A stretch of DNA of 64,000 nt. It comes from Phycisphaerales bacterium. GTDB taxonomy: Bacteria; Planctomycetota; Phycisphaerae; Phycisphaerales; UBA1924. Below the pieces are notes generated by a model. It saw only the letters and a list, made by a program, of their open reading frames with translations. It was not told the origin of the DNA and did no database searches. The DNA lies in the NCBI GenBank assembly GCA_029260455.1, contig JAJDDF010000008.1, positions 155,424 to 219,423 of the forward strand, written 5' to 3'. The stretch's first letter is position 1. Every line of letters starts with the position of its first letter. Shown piece after piece: positions 18,514 through 26,514 of the stretch. The position numbers and the translations under genes are program-made.

Positions 18514-19020
18514 TTACAGGTTGTAGCCAGTCTCATTGGCGAGCAAGTTGATGCCCTGACGACCGTCATAGCCGAACGCGAAGCACCGCCCCGTGGTGTC
18601 GTTATACGACCAACCGGGGGAGGTACTGGTCCATGTCGCAGCAGCAACACGTGAAGCAGCTTCGATAACAAGGTCCGTACCTGCAGCCCGTGTAACGATC
18701 GAAGTCTTGACATACCCATTGAGGGGCTCATCCTTCATGTACTCGGTGCCCACCATGACGCCCCACGAGCCGAGGCCCGTCGTTGCGTTGGCGGCTACAC
18801 CAAGCGGCACAGCGTCATTGTGCGGCAACGTGCCCGCCATATTGACGCGATAGAGCTCAACTTGGCTCTCAATGGTCTGAAGCTGCGTCTGCAGTGCGCC
18901 CTTGACGGCGGACTGACTGGCAGAAGTGAACTGTGGAACAACAATCGCTGCGAGGATCCCGAGGATCACGACAACGATCAGAATTTCGACGAGGGTAAAT
19001 CCCTTCCGTGCGATGCGCAT
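18514..19020 (-). CDS. GspG-like major pseudopilin, copy 1
   Basis: Start placed at the ATG at 19020, with GGGAG 9 bases upstream, giving the leader MRIARKG and then FTLVEILIVVVILGILAAIV. 168 residues. The helix ALQTQLQTIESQVELYRVN and the following PLNGY segment are GspG-like, and the C-terminus ends CFAFGYDGRQGINLLANE. It is the first gene of the long minus-strand locus, so a promoter should lie in the repeat-rich region just upstream. An upstream frame extension to 19116 lacks a ribosome site and was not used. Confidence 0.87.
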   Translation of the reverse strand: MRIARKGFTLVEILIVVVILGILAAIVVPQFTSASQSAVKGALQTQLQTIESQVELYRVNMAGTLPHNDAVPLGVAANATTGLGSWGVMVGTEYMKDEPLNGYVKTSIVTRAAGTDLVIEAASRVAAATWTSTSPGWSYNDTTGRCFAFGYDGRQGINLLANETGYNL

Positions 19021-19406
19021 GAGTAGAACTCCCGTACTAAAGCGCCCTTGGATCCAGTGGCGCGACCCGGAGGCCGGACGACGCCTGACGACTTGGCCGC
19101 CAGCGCGTCGCGACAAGAACAGGCGCTATCCGCCCTTGCCGCTTGATAGAGCAACGTGCCCCATCCTCGCCCGATTGCCGGGCAGCCGAGGGGATCATCG
19201 GATTCACAGATGGGAAATCACGCGCTGTCAACCCATGCGCACGGATGTAACGACGCCACAGCACGCGCGATCCGCAATATCGCTCTCATTAACGTCCGAA
19301 TGCGCAATTCTTGGGCTAGCCCCACACGCAAGTAAGGGGGTTTCTTTTCCTGCTCCCTCTCCGTGGGAAGAGGGTGGTCCGACGAAGTCGGATCGGGTGA
19401 GGGGCT

Positions 19407-19439
19407 TCTTGTTCTGGTGGGGTGGGCGTCCCGCCCGCC
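19407..19439 (+). repeat. Direct repeat module A, copy 1
   Basis: Begins GCTTCTTGTTCTGGTGGGG and continues into TGGGCGTCCCGCCCGCC. A diverged copy is at 19559-19590 (TTCTTGTTCTAGTGGGG, then TTGGCGTACCCGCC) and a partial copy near 54468 after the Tricorn-like gene. Confidence 0.6.
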
Positions 19440-19451
19440 TTCTTAATCTCG

Positions 19452-19544
19452 GGGTGCCATGGTCTGAGTGAAACGAAGGCCATGTATTGTGGAAACGAAG
19501 AGCGTGGCCTGCGTCCACCAATGCGGACTTAGACCACGGCACCC
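19452..19544. repeat. Imperfect inverted repeat, intergenic repeat family
   Basis: The left arm begins GGGTGCCATGGTCTGAGT; the reverse complement of the right arm reads GGGTGCCGTGGTCTAAGT, 16 of 18 matching. A second short match (GGCCATG/GGCCACG) lies further in. The left-arm sequence recurs at 30810-30842 before kynureninase. This has the form of a small non-coding repeat with inverted ends. Confidence 0.65.
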
Positions 19545-19558
19545 AACCAATGGGTGTT

Positions 19559-19590
19559 TCTTGTTCTAGTGGGGTTGGCGTACCCGCCTG
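19559..19590 (+). repeat. Direct repeat module A, copy 2
   Basis: Diverged copy of the module at 19407, just downstream of the inverted repeat and next to the stop of the HEAT/receiver gene. The differences from copy 1 are scattered substitutions. Confidence 0.55.
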
Positions 19591-19593
19591 TCC

Positions 19594-21762
19594 TCACTCC
19601 CCAAGAATCAACGGCACGATCTGGTTATTGGACAAGTTGAGCGCCCCGACCAGCGCCGCTGCAGTGGTCGCGAGTTCTTCATCCATCGCCCCCGAGAGCT
19701 CCACTGCCTGCCGCACCTGCCGCTCGTCAAGCAGATTGCCATAGCGCTTGGCAGATTCACCGGTCATTTTCAGCAATGCGATCTGCTCATATCCATCTGC
19801 ACGCAGCGCAGCATCCATGAGCGCCACCTGCGTTCGCTTCTCACCGATGCGCGACAAAATGCCCGCCACGCGAAGCATCACCGCGCCATTATTCTCTGAG
19901 AGCGCCGACAGCAGCGCGGGTGCTGCATCATTGATCACATACACGCCGCTCACCCCCGCAGCCAAGTCATGCAAAACCTGAAGGGCGCGGTCCGCATAGT
20001 TGCGCGCTGCTTCTTCATCTACGGGCGCGCCCGAGGCCCTCGTCACTGCCTGTTCGACCGCCGCCTGAAGCTCTGACGACGAAATGCCATCGCGCCCGGG
20101 TGATGTCAGCGCATCACTCGCCAAGCGCACTGCATAGCGATTGATATCTTCAAAGGGCATCAGCGCCACGATTGGCGTGGCTTCCAGACGCCTGCTCCGC
20201 CGCACAGAATCAATGACATCAAGCCCCGCTTCACCATCAATATCACTGACGATGACATCGACGCCGGGAAAATCGACGATCGATTCCTGCGCCTCATTCA
20301 AATTCTTCGCTGGGGCGCCCACGGTGTACCCCGCATCTTCGAGCGCCGCCCGGAGTTCTTGCTGACGTTCAATTGATCGCGCCAGCACCAGAGCATATTT
20401 CTTGCCCGCATCACGAATAATGCTCGCAAGGGTCGGCACCACTCGATCCGCGCCTTCGAATGTAACAGTCGGATTCGCTTGTCCAAGTGCGAGTGACGCT
20501 TCATAGCGCACCCGGCGATCGGGATACGCAAGCGCCCGCACCAGTGGCCGCTCATTGGCGAGCCCCTGCCACAGCCCCGCCCCGCCGGTCGATTGCGTGA
20601 GCGCCTCAATGGATTGTCGCGCGACGCGCGTGTTACGATCCGCAAGCGCTCGCGCTAAGACATGTTGCACCGGCGCTGAACCCGCGACGACTGCGTAATA
20701 CATTGCATCGCGGCGTTCGGGGCCATACACCGGATTGTCATAATCCTCAGGCGTTTCGTTGTGCCGTTTAAAATTGGCAAGGAGCCATGTGCTCACTGCA
20801 CCCGCGTCGCCCTCGTCGTAGAGAAGTGCATCTTCAGCAAGCCGCATCGCCATCGCCTCGTGATACACCTCTGTATAGATCGCAGTCGGATGGAGACCAA
20901 GACCGGGCGAATAGTCCCAGATCAACTGATGCGTTTCATCTGCAAAAGTGGTCAGGCTTCGTGTTTCAGTGAGGTATTGATCCGCAAGATCAACAAACAA
21001 AGGCGCGAGGGGTGTCGATTCGGTGACGCTGCCATCAAGCCAGCGAATCGCGCGATCCGCCGCCTGTCGCACCTGGGCAGAATTCGTATGCTGGCGCAGC
21101 TCCTGCAAATACGGCAGCGCGTGGCGATATCCACTTTTTTTCAGCACGAAGCACAGCGTTTCCTGCGTCTCTGGGGGCACACCCATCAACGCCGCACTGA
21201 TCGGGCTCACTGCATCGCGACCCATATCAGCAAGCACAAGCTGCACCTCGCTGCGAAGAACGGGATCGTCACCCGTCATGATCACGCCGAGCAGTTGCGG
21301 CACCGCGTACTCACTTGCTTCAAGCAGCCGGCTCCGTCCGATGACCCGCGCACGCGAATTGCCATTGAGCAGCGCAATGTTGTCTGCGATCTCCTGCGGG
21401 TCACGCGCTCGCGCCCGATGCCCATCCTCATAAAGTGTGAATAGCGCCCCCGCGATGCCCTCCAGCTCTGGATAACGCAGCGCCTTTCGATAGGCCTTCT
21501 CAAAGCGATCTGCCATCGCGGGTGTGTCTTCAATCAACCCGACGAAGTCTTTCGGGGCAACTCCTGCCTCAAGCAGTGCATTCCCGTTCGCTGCAGCGAG
21601 TTCCGGGTTTGCAGTATTGGTATAGAAGATGAAATCTTCGAGCAGTTGATTGATTGTGCTCGCATCCTGACCGCGTGCACTCAATGCGAGCACAAGACTC
21701 GCACACACGACCAAAATCAACCGCCCGATCCGCTGCCCACTCACATTCGACACAAATCCCAC
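19594..21762 (-). CDS. Exported HEAT-repeat protein with internal receiver-like domain
   Basis: I place the start at the GTG at 21762, because GAGGGGGT stands 8 bases upstream; an earlier TTG (21789) has no such site. The N-terminus then reads as a signal peptide (LILVVCASLVLALSARGQ). Numbering from the TTG, residues about 140-450 and 600-730 are HEAT-like helical repeats, and about 464-590 form a receiver-like fold: YALVLARSIERQQELRAAL, DVIVSDIDG with D516 at the phospho-acceptor position, and ATPIVALMP. A receiver domain after a signal peptide is unexpected. No ligand or partner is evident. Confidence 0.75.
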   Translation of the reverse strand: MGFVSNVSGQRIGRLILVVCASLVLALSARGQDASTINQLLEDFIFYTNTANPELAAANGNALLEAGVAPKDFVGLIEDTPAMADRFEKAYRKALRYPELEGIAGALFTLYEDGHRARARDPQEIADNIALLNGNSRARVIGRSRLLEASEYAVPQLLGVIMTGDDPVLRSEVQLVLADMGRDAVSPISAALMGVPPETQETLCFVLKKSGYRHALPYLQELRQHTNSAQVRQAADRAIRWLDGSVTESTPLAPLFVDLADQYLTETRSLTTFADETHQLIWDYSPGLGLHPTAIYTEVYHEAMAMRLAEDALLYDEGDAGAVSTWLLANFKRHNETPEDYDNPVYGPERRDAMYYAVVAGSAPVQHVLARALADRNTRVARQSIEALTQSTGGAGLWQGLANERPLVRALAYPDRRVRYEASLALGQANPTVTFEGADRVVPTLASIIRDAGKKYALVLARSIERQQELRAALEDAGYTVGAPAKNLNEAQESIVDFPGVDVIVSDIDGEAGLDVIDSVRRSRRLEATPIVALMPFEDINRYAVRLASDALTSPGRDGISSSELQAAVEQAVTRASGAPVDEEAARNYADRALQVLHDLAAGVSGVYVINDAAPALLSALSENNGAVMLRVAGILSRIGEKRTQVALMDAALRADGYEQIALLKMTGESAKRYGNLLDERQVRQAVELSGAMDEELATTAAALVGALNLSNNQIVPLILGE

Positions 21763-22137
21763 GAGGTCTACCCCCTCGGACTCACTCAAAGGTGAGCCGC
21801 ATGCTCAAATACTTGCAATGTTCCACAACCCCACCCGGGCTCTGGCGAACACCAGAACGGACACACGCCATGTCAGCCCTCCCTATCCGAACGCCGGGGG
21901 GCCTCAGTTCCCCATAGTACTGCGCTTCGTGTTCAGTCCGCTACTTCCCTGCCCTCCGCAGCTTATGGGCCCGATCTGGTCCGAAAAATCGCGCGATGGG
22001 GACATATGGGCCACCTAAAGGACGATCAACACCCTTCTTACGCCTCTTCCCGATGAAGCCACCCCCGCAACAGGTCGATGGGGATAGGGCTGACCGTCTG
22101 GGACGGCCAGTGTTTCACCGTTGGGGGGAGAAGAAGT
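21763..22137. other. Intergenic region between divergent genes; no gene seen
   Basis: About 375 bases separating the HEAT/receiver gene (minus) from the HTH-receiver regulator (plus). It must hold both promoters. An in-frame extension of the regulator to 22078 exists but lacks a ribosome site. No repeat, RNA gene or conserved motif was recognised. Confidence 0.5.
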
Positions 22138-22719
22138 ATGAGCCTGCTCGACAAGGATGTACTGACGACGGGCGAGGTGGCCAAGGTCTGCAACGTGGCC
22201 CCACGCACAGTCAGCAAGTGGTTCGACGGCGGGCAGCTCAAGGGCTACCGCATCCCGGGTTCCAAAGACCGGCGAATTCCAGTCGCTGCACTGATCCAAT
22301 TCATGAAAGAGCACAACATCCCTATGGATGGTGTGCATTCGGGCGTGCCGCGCGTCCTGATCGTCGATGACGAACATGACATCACCAACACGCTGCAAAA
22401 AGTTCTTGCCGAGCAAGCAGGCTATGAAATCCGCACAGCCTCCACAGGCTTTCAGGCGGGGCTCGAAGCCGAACGCTTTCGGCCGCATGTCATCCTGCTT
22501 GATATTCATCTGGGCGAAGGCGATGTGTCCAATATCGCATCCTTCGTGCGCACCATCGATGACCTCGCCATGACCCGCGTCGTTGCAATGAGCGGCAAGC
22601 TTACTGATGGTCAGGCGATGAGTCTTCGCACGCAGGGCTTCGATGGCTTTCTCAAGAAACCCTTCCAGGTCCGCCAGGTGATTCAGGAAATCGAACGCGC
22701 CAAAGCACTCGTCACCTGA
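22138..22719 (+). CDS. Excisionase-type HTH fused to response-regulator receiver
   Basis: 193 residues starting MSLLDKDVLTTGEVAKVC after a strong GGGGGGAGAAG ribosome site. The N-terminal 55 residues are a MerR/excisionase-like helix-turn-helix (TTGEVAKVCNVAPRTVSKWF, then GYRIPGSKDRRIPV). The C-terminal 120 residues are a receiver with VDDEHD, phospho-acceptor in VILLDIHLGEG and the lysine in LKKPF. The order is reversed relative to most response regulators. It stands alone with its own terminator, so its targets and kinase are unknown. Confidence 0.9.
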   Translation: MSLLDKDVLTTGEVAKVCNVAPRTVSKWFDGGQLKGYRIPGSKDRRIPVAALIQFMKEHNIPMDGVHSGVPRVLIVDDEHDITNTLQKVLAEQAGYEIRTASTGFQAGLEAERFRPHVILLDIHLGEGDVSNIASFVRTIDDLAMTRVVAMSGKLTDGQAMSLRTQGFDGFLKKPFQVRQVIQEIERAKALVT

Positions 22720-22748
22720 TCGACGCCGACAACTCACCAGACCACAAG

Positions 22749-22780
22749 AACCCAGGGATTGTGATCCTTGGGTTTTTCTT
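22749..22780 (+). terminator. Rho-independent terminator of the HTH-receiver gene
   Basis: Stem AACCCAGGGAT/ATCCTTGGGTT (11 bp, one G-U pair) with loop TGTG, then TTTCTT. It begins 29 bases after the stop codon. Confidence 0.85.
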
Positions 22781-22789
22781 TGCGCCGTT

Positions 22790-23551
22790 TTATCGAGCCA
22801 GTGCAAGATCACGAATCTCGCGCAGTGCCGCAAGATGCTCTGGTGTCCACATCCCCTGCTGATCGTGGGATAAATATCCCGCATGTTCATCGCCTAATCC
22901 TGCACTTCTTGAAGCGCGCACACGCGCCATAATCAGGTCGCGCAGCTCTTCTGCATGATCGATGCCTTCGATCAGTCCGACATTCGAAGCGCTCCCGCCG
23001 CCGCCATGTGCCCCTGCAGATCCGCCCGAACCCGCGGTCTCAACTTGCAGCTTTGCAATACCGAAGTACCGCTGGAGTGGTCCCTGTGAGACGCGCACAT
23101 TCTGAACATTTTCGTAGGTCAGTGATATTTCACGAATGATCCACACGCCGCGCCGAATGCGAATGCTGCGGTTTGACAGCACATACCACGTTGTGTCATA
23201 GCGCAGGTGAATCGCGACATACGCAACGATGTCGGGAACAATGATGATCGCAAGCCAGAGCGGGGTCGTCACAAAGCCCGCCCACGGAATGGCACCGATC
23301 AGCGCCACCCAGAGCGCAACAAAAACAACATCCGTCAGGAAAAGCACAAGCCAGAACCAGAACTTCAGGTAACGCAGGAAACCAAGCGAAGGGTGAATCG
23401 CAAGCACTTCTTCGCCCTCGGGCACAGGCAACGTTGGCGGCTCTTTCGGCACCCGCATCCAGCGTACCAGTACGCCCCACACCCCCGAATAAAACCGCTC
23501 GGAAACGCGCTCGACGGCGCCACTGCTTCGCAATGCGTCATGTTCACTCAT
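22790..23551 (-). CDS. Bacterial PH-domain membrane protein (bPH2), copy 2
   Basis: 253 residues. Two membrane segments (about 75-95 and 105-130) precede a PH domain with YVLSNRSIRIRRGVWI, SLTYENVQNVRVSQGPLQR and FGIAKLQVETAG, typical of YdbS/YdbT-type proteins. A Gly/Ser/Ala-rich loop (GSGGSAGAHGGGGSAS) interrupts the PH domain. The start overlaps the stop of the partner gene by 4 bases. The family function is poorly known; a role in membrane stress or surface organisation has been suggested for relatives. Confidence 0.88.
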   Translation of the reverse strand: MSEHDALRSSGAVERVSERFYSGVWGVLVRWMRVPKEPPTLPVPEGEEVLAIHPSLGFLRYLKFWFWLVLFLTDVVFVALWVALIGAIPWAGFVTTPLWLAIIIVPDIVAYVAIHLRYDTTWYVLSNRSIRIRRGVWIIREISLTYENVQNVRVSQGPLQRYFGIAKLQVETAGSGGSAGAHGGGGSASNVGLIEGIDHAEELRDLIMARVRASRSAGLGDEHAGYLSHDQQGMWTPEHLAALREIRDLALAR

Positions 23552-24075
23552 GACGCCTGCCCATGCTGCACCGTCATGGCATCGCGAATCTCGTGAAGCA
23601 ATTGCAACGCTTCATCGGCTGGCTTCAATGCCTGGGCATCATCAGCTGCGACGGCGTGTTCCGTCTCCCCTCGCGCACCGCGCATTTTTGTATACAGAAA
23701 ATCACGCAACGCTTCTGGATCAAGAATGCCCTCAAGGGTCATCTCCGCGCCCGATGCGCCAGAGGCAGTCTGCAACGACACCTTGGCAAGCCCGAGCCAC
23801 CGGTGAATCAGGTTGCGCTCGACATGAATATCTTGAATCCGCCGATAGGTCAGCAGCACTTCCTTCTTGAAAAGAAGCCCCACCGACATCGACACACCCT
23901 CATCATCAATGCGATAGCGCAGCGTCTTGAAGCGGATATAGAACACAGTGAACGTAATCGGAAACGCGACCAGCGTGAGCACTGACATCAAAACGTAGTA
24001 CGTCAGTAGTTTGTCATCCGGTCTCGTAATCGCGCGCGGGTCAAAGCTCGTAGGTGACACATCAAGTTCACTCAT
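23548..24075 (-). CDS. Bacterial PH-domain membrane protein (bPH2), copy 1
   Basis: 175 residues from the ATG at 24075 (GGGAGGGC upstream). Two closely spaced hydrophobic segments (about 28-55) lead into a PH domain with LRYRIDDEGVSMSVGLLF, LLTYRRIQDIHVERNLIHR and LGLAKVSLQTASG. It is paralogous to the downstream gene, with which it overlaps by 4 bases; the pair probably acts as one complex, as in YdbS-YdbT pairs. Confidence 0.88.
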   Translation of the reverse strand: MSELDVSPTSFDPRAITRPDDKLLTYYVLMSVLTLVAFPITFTVFYIRFKTLRYRIDDEGVSMSVGLLFKKEVLLTYRRIQDIHVERNLIHRWLGLAKVSLQTASGASGAEMTLEGILDPEALRDFLYTKMRGARGETEHAVAADDAQALKPADEALQLLHEIRDAMTVQHGQAS

Positions 24076-24128
24076 GCCATTGCCCTCCCGCTTTCTTATT
24101 CGGAGATGGCTAAAATCCGTTGCACGCG

Positions 24129-25217
24129 TCACTTCACCGTCGGAATCCACTTGGCAAGCAAATCGCGGGCTGCTGCCAGATCGCGCGTGTCAATCATCTC
24201 AGTGACGGTGTGAATGTAGCGCGTGCCCACAACCAAACCCGCAGCCTTGGCACCGCTCATCGCCTGTTGAATCGCAGCCCCATCCTGCCCGCCGCGCGCC
24301 AGAATCGTGCGCTGATGCGGGATATTGTGCTTCTGAGCCGTCGCCTCAAGTTCATCGATCAGCCCAGCATGAGCGATGAAACTCGAATCCATGACGTGCA
24401 GCCCAACACCATCACCATGATGCGTCACAGCTTCTTCCTTGGGTACGCCGGGCGTATCACACGCAAGCGACACATCAAGACCAATGCCAATATCCGGCTG
24501 AATCGTATTCGATGCCGTCTTTGCGCCGCGCAGACCAACCTCTTCCTGCACCGTAAACGCAACCCAGAGTTCGCACGCATGCTCAGCCTTTACCTCTTCC
24601 ATCGCGCGGACGCACTCAATACCGATCCAGCATGCAAAGCGATTGTCAAGCGCCTTGGACACCACCTTGGTGCCAATCTCCATCAATGGTTCATCCATCA
24701 CCACCATGTCGCCAATGCGCACGCGCTGCTTCACTTCGTTGCCACTCATGCCAAGATCGACCATGAACTCTTTGACTTCTGGTATTTTTTTCTTGTCTTC
24801 CGCAGAAGCAATATGGATAGGCCGACCGCCCGGGTTCATCACGCCCCGCAGGTCTTCATCTTTTGTACACACAAGCACGCGCCGAGAAAACAGATTGCGT
24901 GTATCGAACCCGCCCGCAGCATTCACGCGAACGAAACCATCATCATCAATATGACTGACATAAAAACCAATCTCATCCATGTGCGATGCGAGCATCACCT
25001 TGGTTGGTGTGCTGCTGCTTGACGAATCACGCGGCCCGCGCCGGCACAGCAAGTTGCCAAGCGCATCGGTCGTCACCTCATCAAAGAGACCCTCGATTTC
25101 ATTTTCTATCAGCGCACGCACTCGCTCCTCGCGCCCGGGAATGCCCGGCACCTCGCATAAACGCTTGAGAAGGTCAATATTGAGCCCATGTGACGATGCA
25201 GGTGCGTGCTGTGCCAT
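24129..25217 (-). CDS. M42-family metalloaminopeptidase
   Basis: Cytosolic tetrahedral aminopeptidase type (FrvX/YsdC/PepA-like). Start at the ATG at 25217 with GGAGAAG upstream; 362 residues. Metal and catalytic motifs are present: SHMDEIGF, ALDNRFACW, FTVQEEVGLRGA and GLDVSLACDTPG, plus a C-terminal TRYIHTVTEMID. Some relatives were once annotated as endoglucanases, but peptidase activity is the supported one. It is divergent from ygfZ, 73 bases apart, and upstream of the PH-domain pair. Confidence 0.93.
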   Translation of the reverse strand: MAQHAPASSHGLNIDLLKRLCEVPGIPGREERVRALIENEIEGLFDEVTTDALGNLLCRRGPRDSSSSSTPTKVMLASHMDEIGFYVSHIDDDGFVRVNAAGGFDTRNLFSRRVLVCTKDEDLRGVMNPGGRPIHIASAEDKKKIPEVKEFMVDLGMSGNEVKQRVRIGDMVVMDEPLMEIGTKVVSKALDNRFACWIGIECVRAMEEVKAEHACELWVAFTVQEEVGLRGAKTASNTIQPDIGIGLDVSLACDTPGVPKEEAVTHHGDGVGLHVMDSSFIAHAGLIDELEATAQKHNIPHQRTILARGGQDGAAIQQAMSGAKAAGLVVGTRYIHTVTEMIDTRDLAAARDLLAKWIPTVK

Positions 25218-25290
25218 GAAATGTCTTCTCCAATGTCCACGTTCGGTTGAGGCGACTACAATCGCCGCCCCACTCTTCTCGGGGCCACAC

Positions 25291-26514
25291 ATGATGACAC
25301 ACACAAGCCCACTTCTCAAACTGCATCACGATCTCCCGATGATCCGCTTCGGCGCTGCCCCCGGCGTCGATGTCATCGCAACATTTGGCGAACTCGAATC
25401 CGAATACGCGGCCATCCGCAAAGGCTGCATTCTCATGGACATGCCGCAGCGCGCCACGATTGTCGTGCGCGGCGGGGACCGGCTCGAGTTCCTCAATCGA
25501 ATGCTTACGCAGGAACTCAAACCTACGGGCCAGTGGATCGCGCCATGGAACAACGTGCGCAGTTTTTGGTTGAATCGTAAGGGGCGGATCGACGCCGATC
25601 TGCGTTGCATTGAATTGCCCGCAGGTACGCTTGGCGAGACGCCCTGTATGGTCTTTGATGTCGATGTTCTCACCGCACCGGTACTGATCGAAACACTTGG
25701 CGCGTTCATCCTCATGGATGATGTCACGCTCGAAGATGCAACACCGAAGATGCACCGACTGGCACTGCATGGCCCATCATCGGCGGCGCTACTCGCTGAG
25801 AATTCAATACCGATTGCGACGCACATCGATGCGCCGCGCGTTAGCGATCTGCAGCCACAGCAGGCAACGATTGTTTCAATCGCAGGACACGATGTGATCG
25901 TTGATCGCATGGATTCGACTGGTGAGATTGGTTTGGAACTTCTTATGCAAAGCGATGCTGTTGAAGAAGTATGGGACACACTTTCTCGCGATGCGCGCAC
26001 CGACTTCGGACACAACAACGACCCTGCAACGAACACGCATCGCTTGCGGCTGGCCGGCTGGCATGCCTACAACATTGCGCGCCTTGAAGCTGGTAAGCCT
26101 CTCTATCACATCGATTTTTCAAGCACAAATCTGCCCGCCGAGACTGGTGTACTGAATGACCGCGTCAGCTTCACCAAGGGGTGCTACCTTGGGCAGGAAG
26201 TTGTTGCCCGGATGCAGTCGCTTGGGCATCCTAAGCAAGGCCTTGTAGCTCTTCGTCTGGATGGTGATGCAACTGACGAACAGCCCGAAGCTGGCGCTTC
26301 AGTTCGTGCAAGCACCGAAACCGATGCGCCGGTTATCGGCGGCATCACCAGCTCTGTGCGCAGCCCCATGCTTGGTGATTCACTCATCTGTTTCGCACAA
26401 GTGAAATGGAAACACCGCGACCCGGGCACTGTGCTGTTTGTGCAAAGCACAACCGGACATGTGCGCGCCACGGCGCAGGATCAACTGGCATTTTGGTCGC
26501 GCATTCAGGCATGA
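25291..26514 (+). CDS. ygfZ: YgfZ/GcvT-like folate-binding protein
   Basis: Tetrahydrofolate-binding protein of the aminomethyltransferase fold, needed for repair or assembly of some iron-sulfur enzymes. The signature KGCYLGQEVVARM is intact near residue 295. FLNRMLTQELK and GEIGLELLM fit the GcvT-like fold. The start is the ATG at 25291 (or 25294); there is no clear ribosome site, and the frame extends far upstream without sense. 407 residues. Its last 10 bases overlap the end of convergent mnmG. Confidence 0.9.
   Translation: MMTHTSPLLKLHHDLPMIRFGAAPGVDVIATFGELESEYAAIRKGCILMDMPQRATIVVRGGDRLEFLNRMLTQELKPTGQWIAPWNNVRSFWLNRKGRIDADLRCIELPAGTLGETPCMVFDVDVLTAPVLIETLGAFILMDDVTLEDATPKMHRLALHGPSSAALLAENSIPIATHIDAPRVSDLQPQQATIVSIAGHDVIVDRMDSTGEIGLELLMQSDAVEEVWDTLSRDARTDFGHNNDPATNTHRLRLAGWHAYNIARLEAGKPLYHIDFSSTNLPAETGVLNDRVSFTKGCYLGQEVVARMQSLGHPKQGLVALRLDGDATDEQPEAGASVRASTETDAPVIGGITSSVRSPMLGDSLICFAQVKWKHRDPGTVLFVQSTTGHVRATAQDQLAFWSRIQA

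Larger units (their letters stand above)
19021..19593. other. Intergenic stretch built of repeat modules; no gene seen
   Basis: Lies between the pseudopilin promoter side and the end of the HEAT/receiver gene. It holds an imperfect inverted repeat (19452-19544), a duplicated module (19407-19439 and 19559-19590), and a segment at about 19310-19345 (GGCTAGCCCCA..CGCAAG) similar to one near 46529. Short frames here show no family features. A promoter for the pseudopilin genes is expected in the first 100 bases, but I cannot point to one. Confidence 0.6.

Noticed and set aside
24979..25290. N-terminal extension of the YgfZ frame (104 residues)
   Set aside because: It overlaps the M42 gene start on the other strand, has no ribosome site, and the family begins near the ATG at 25291.
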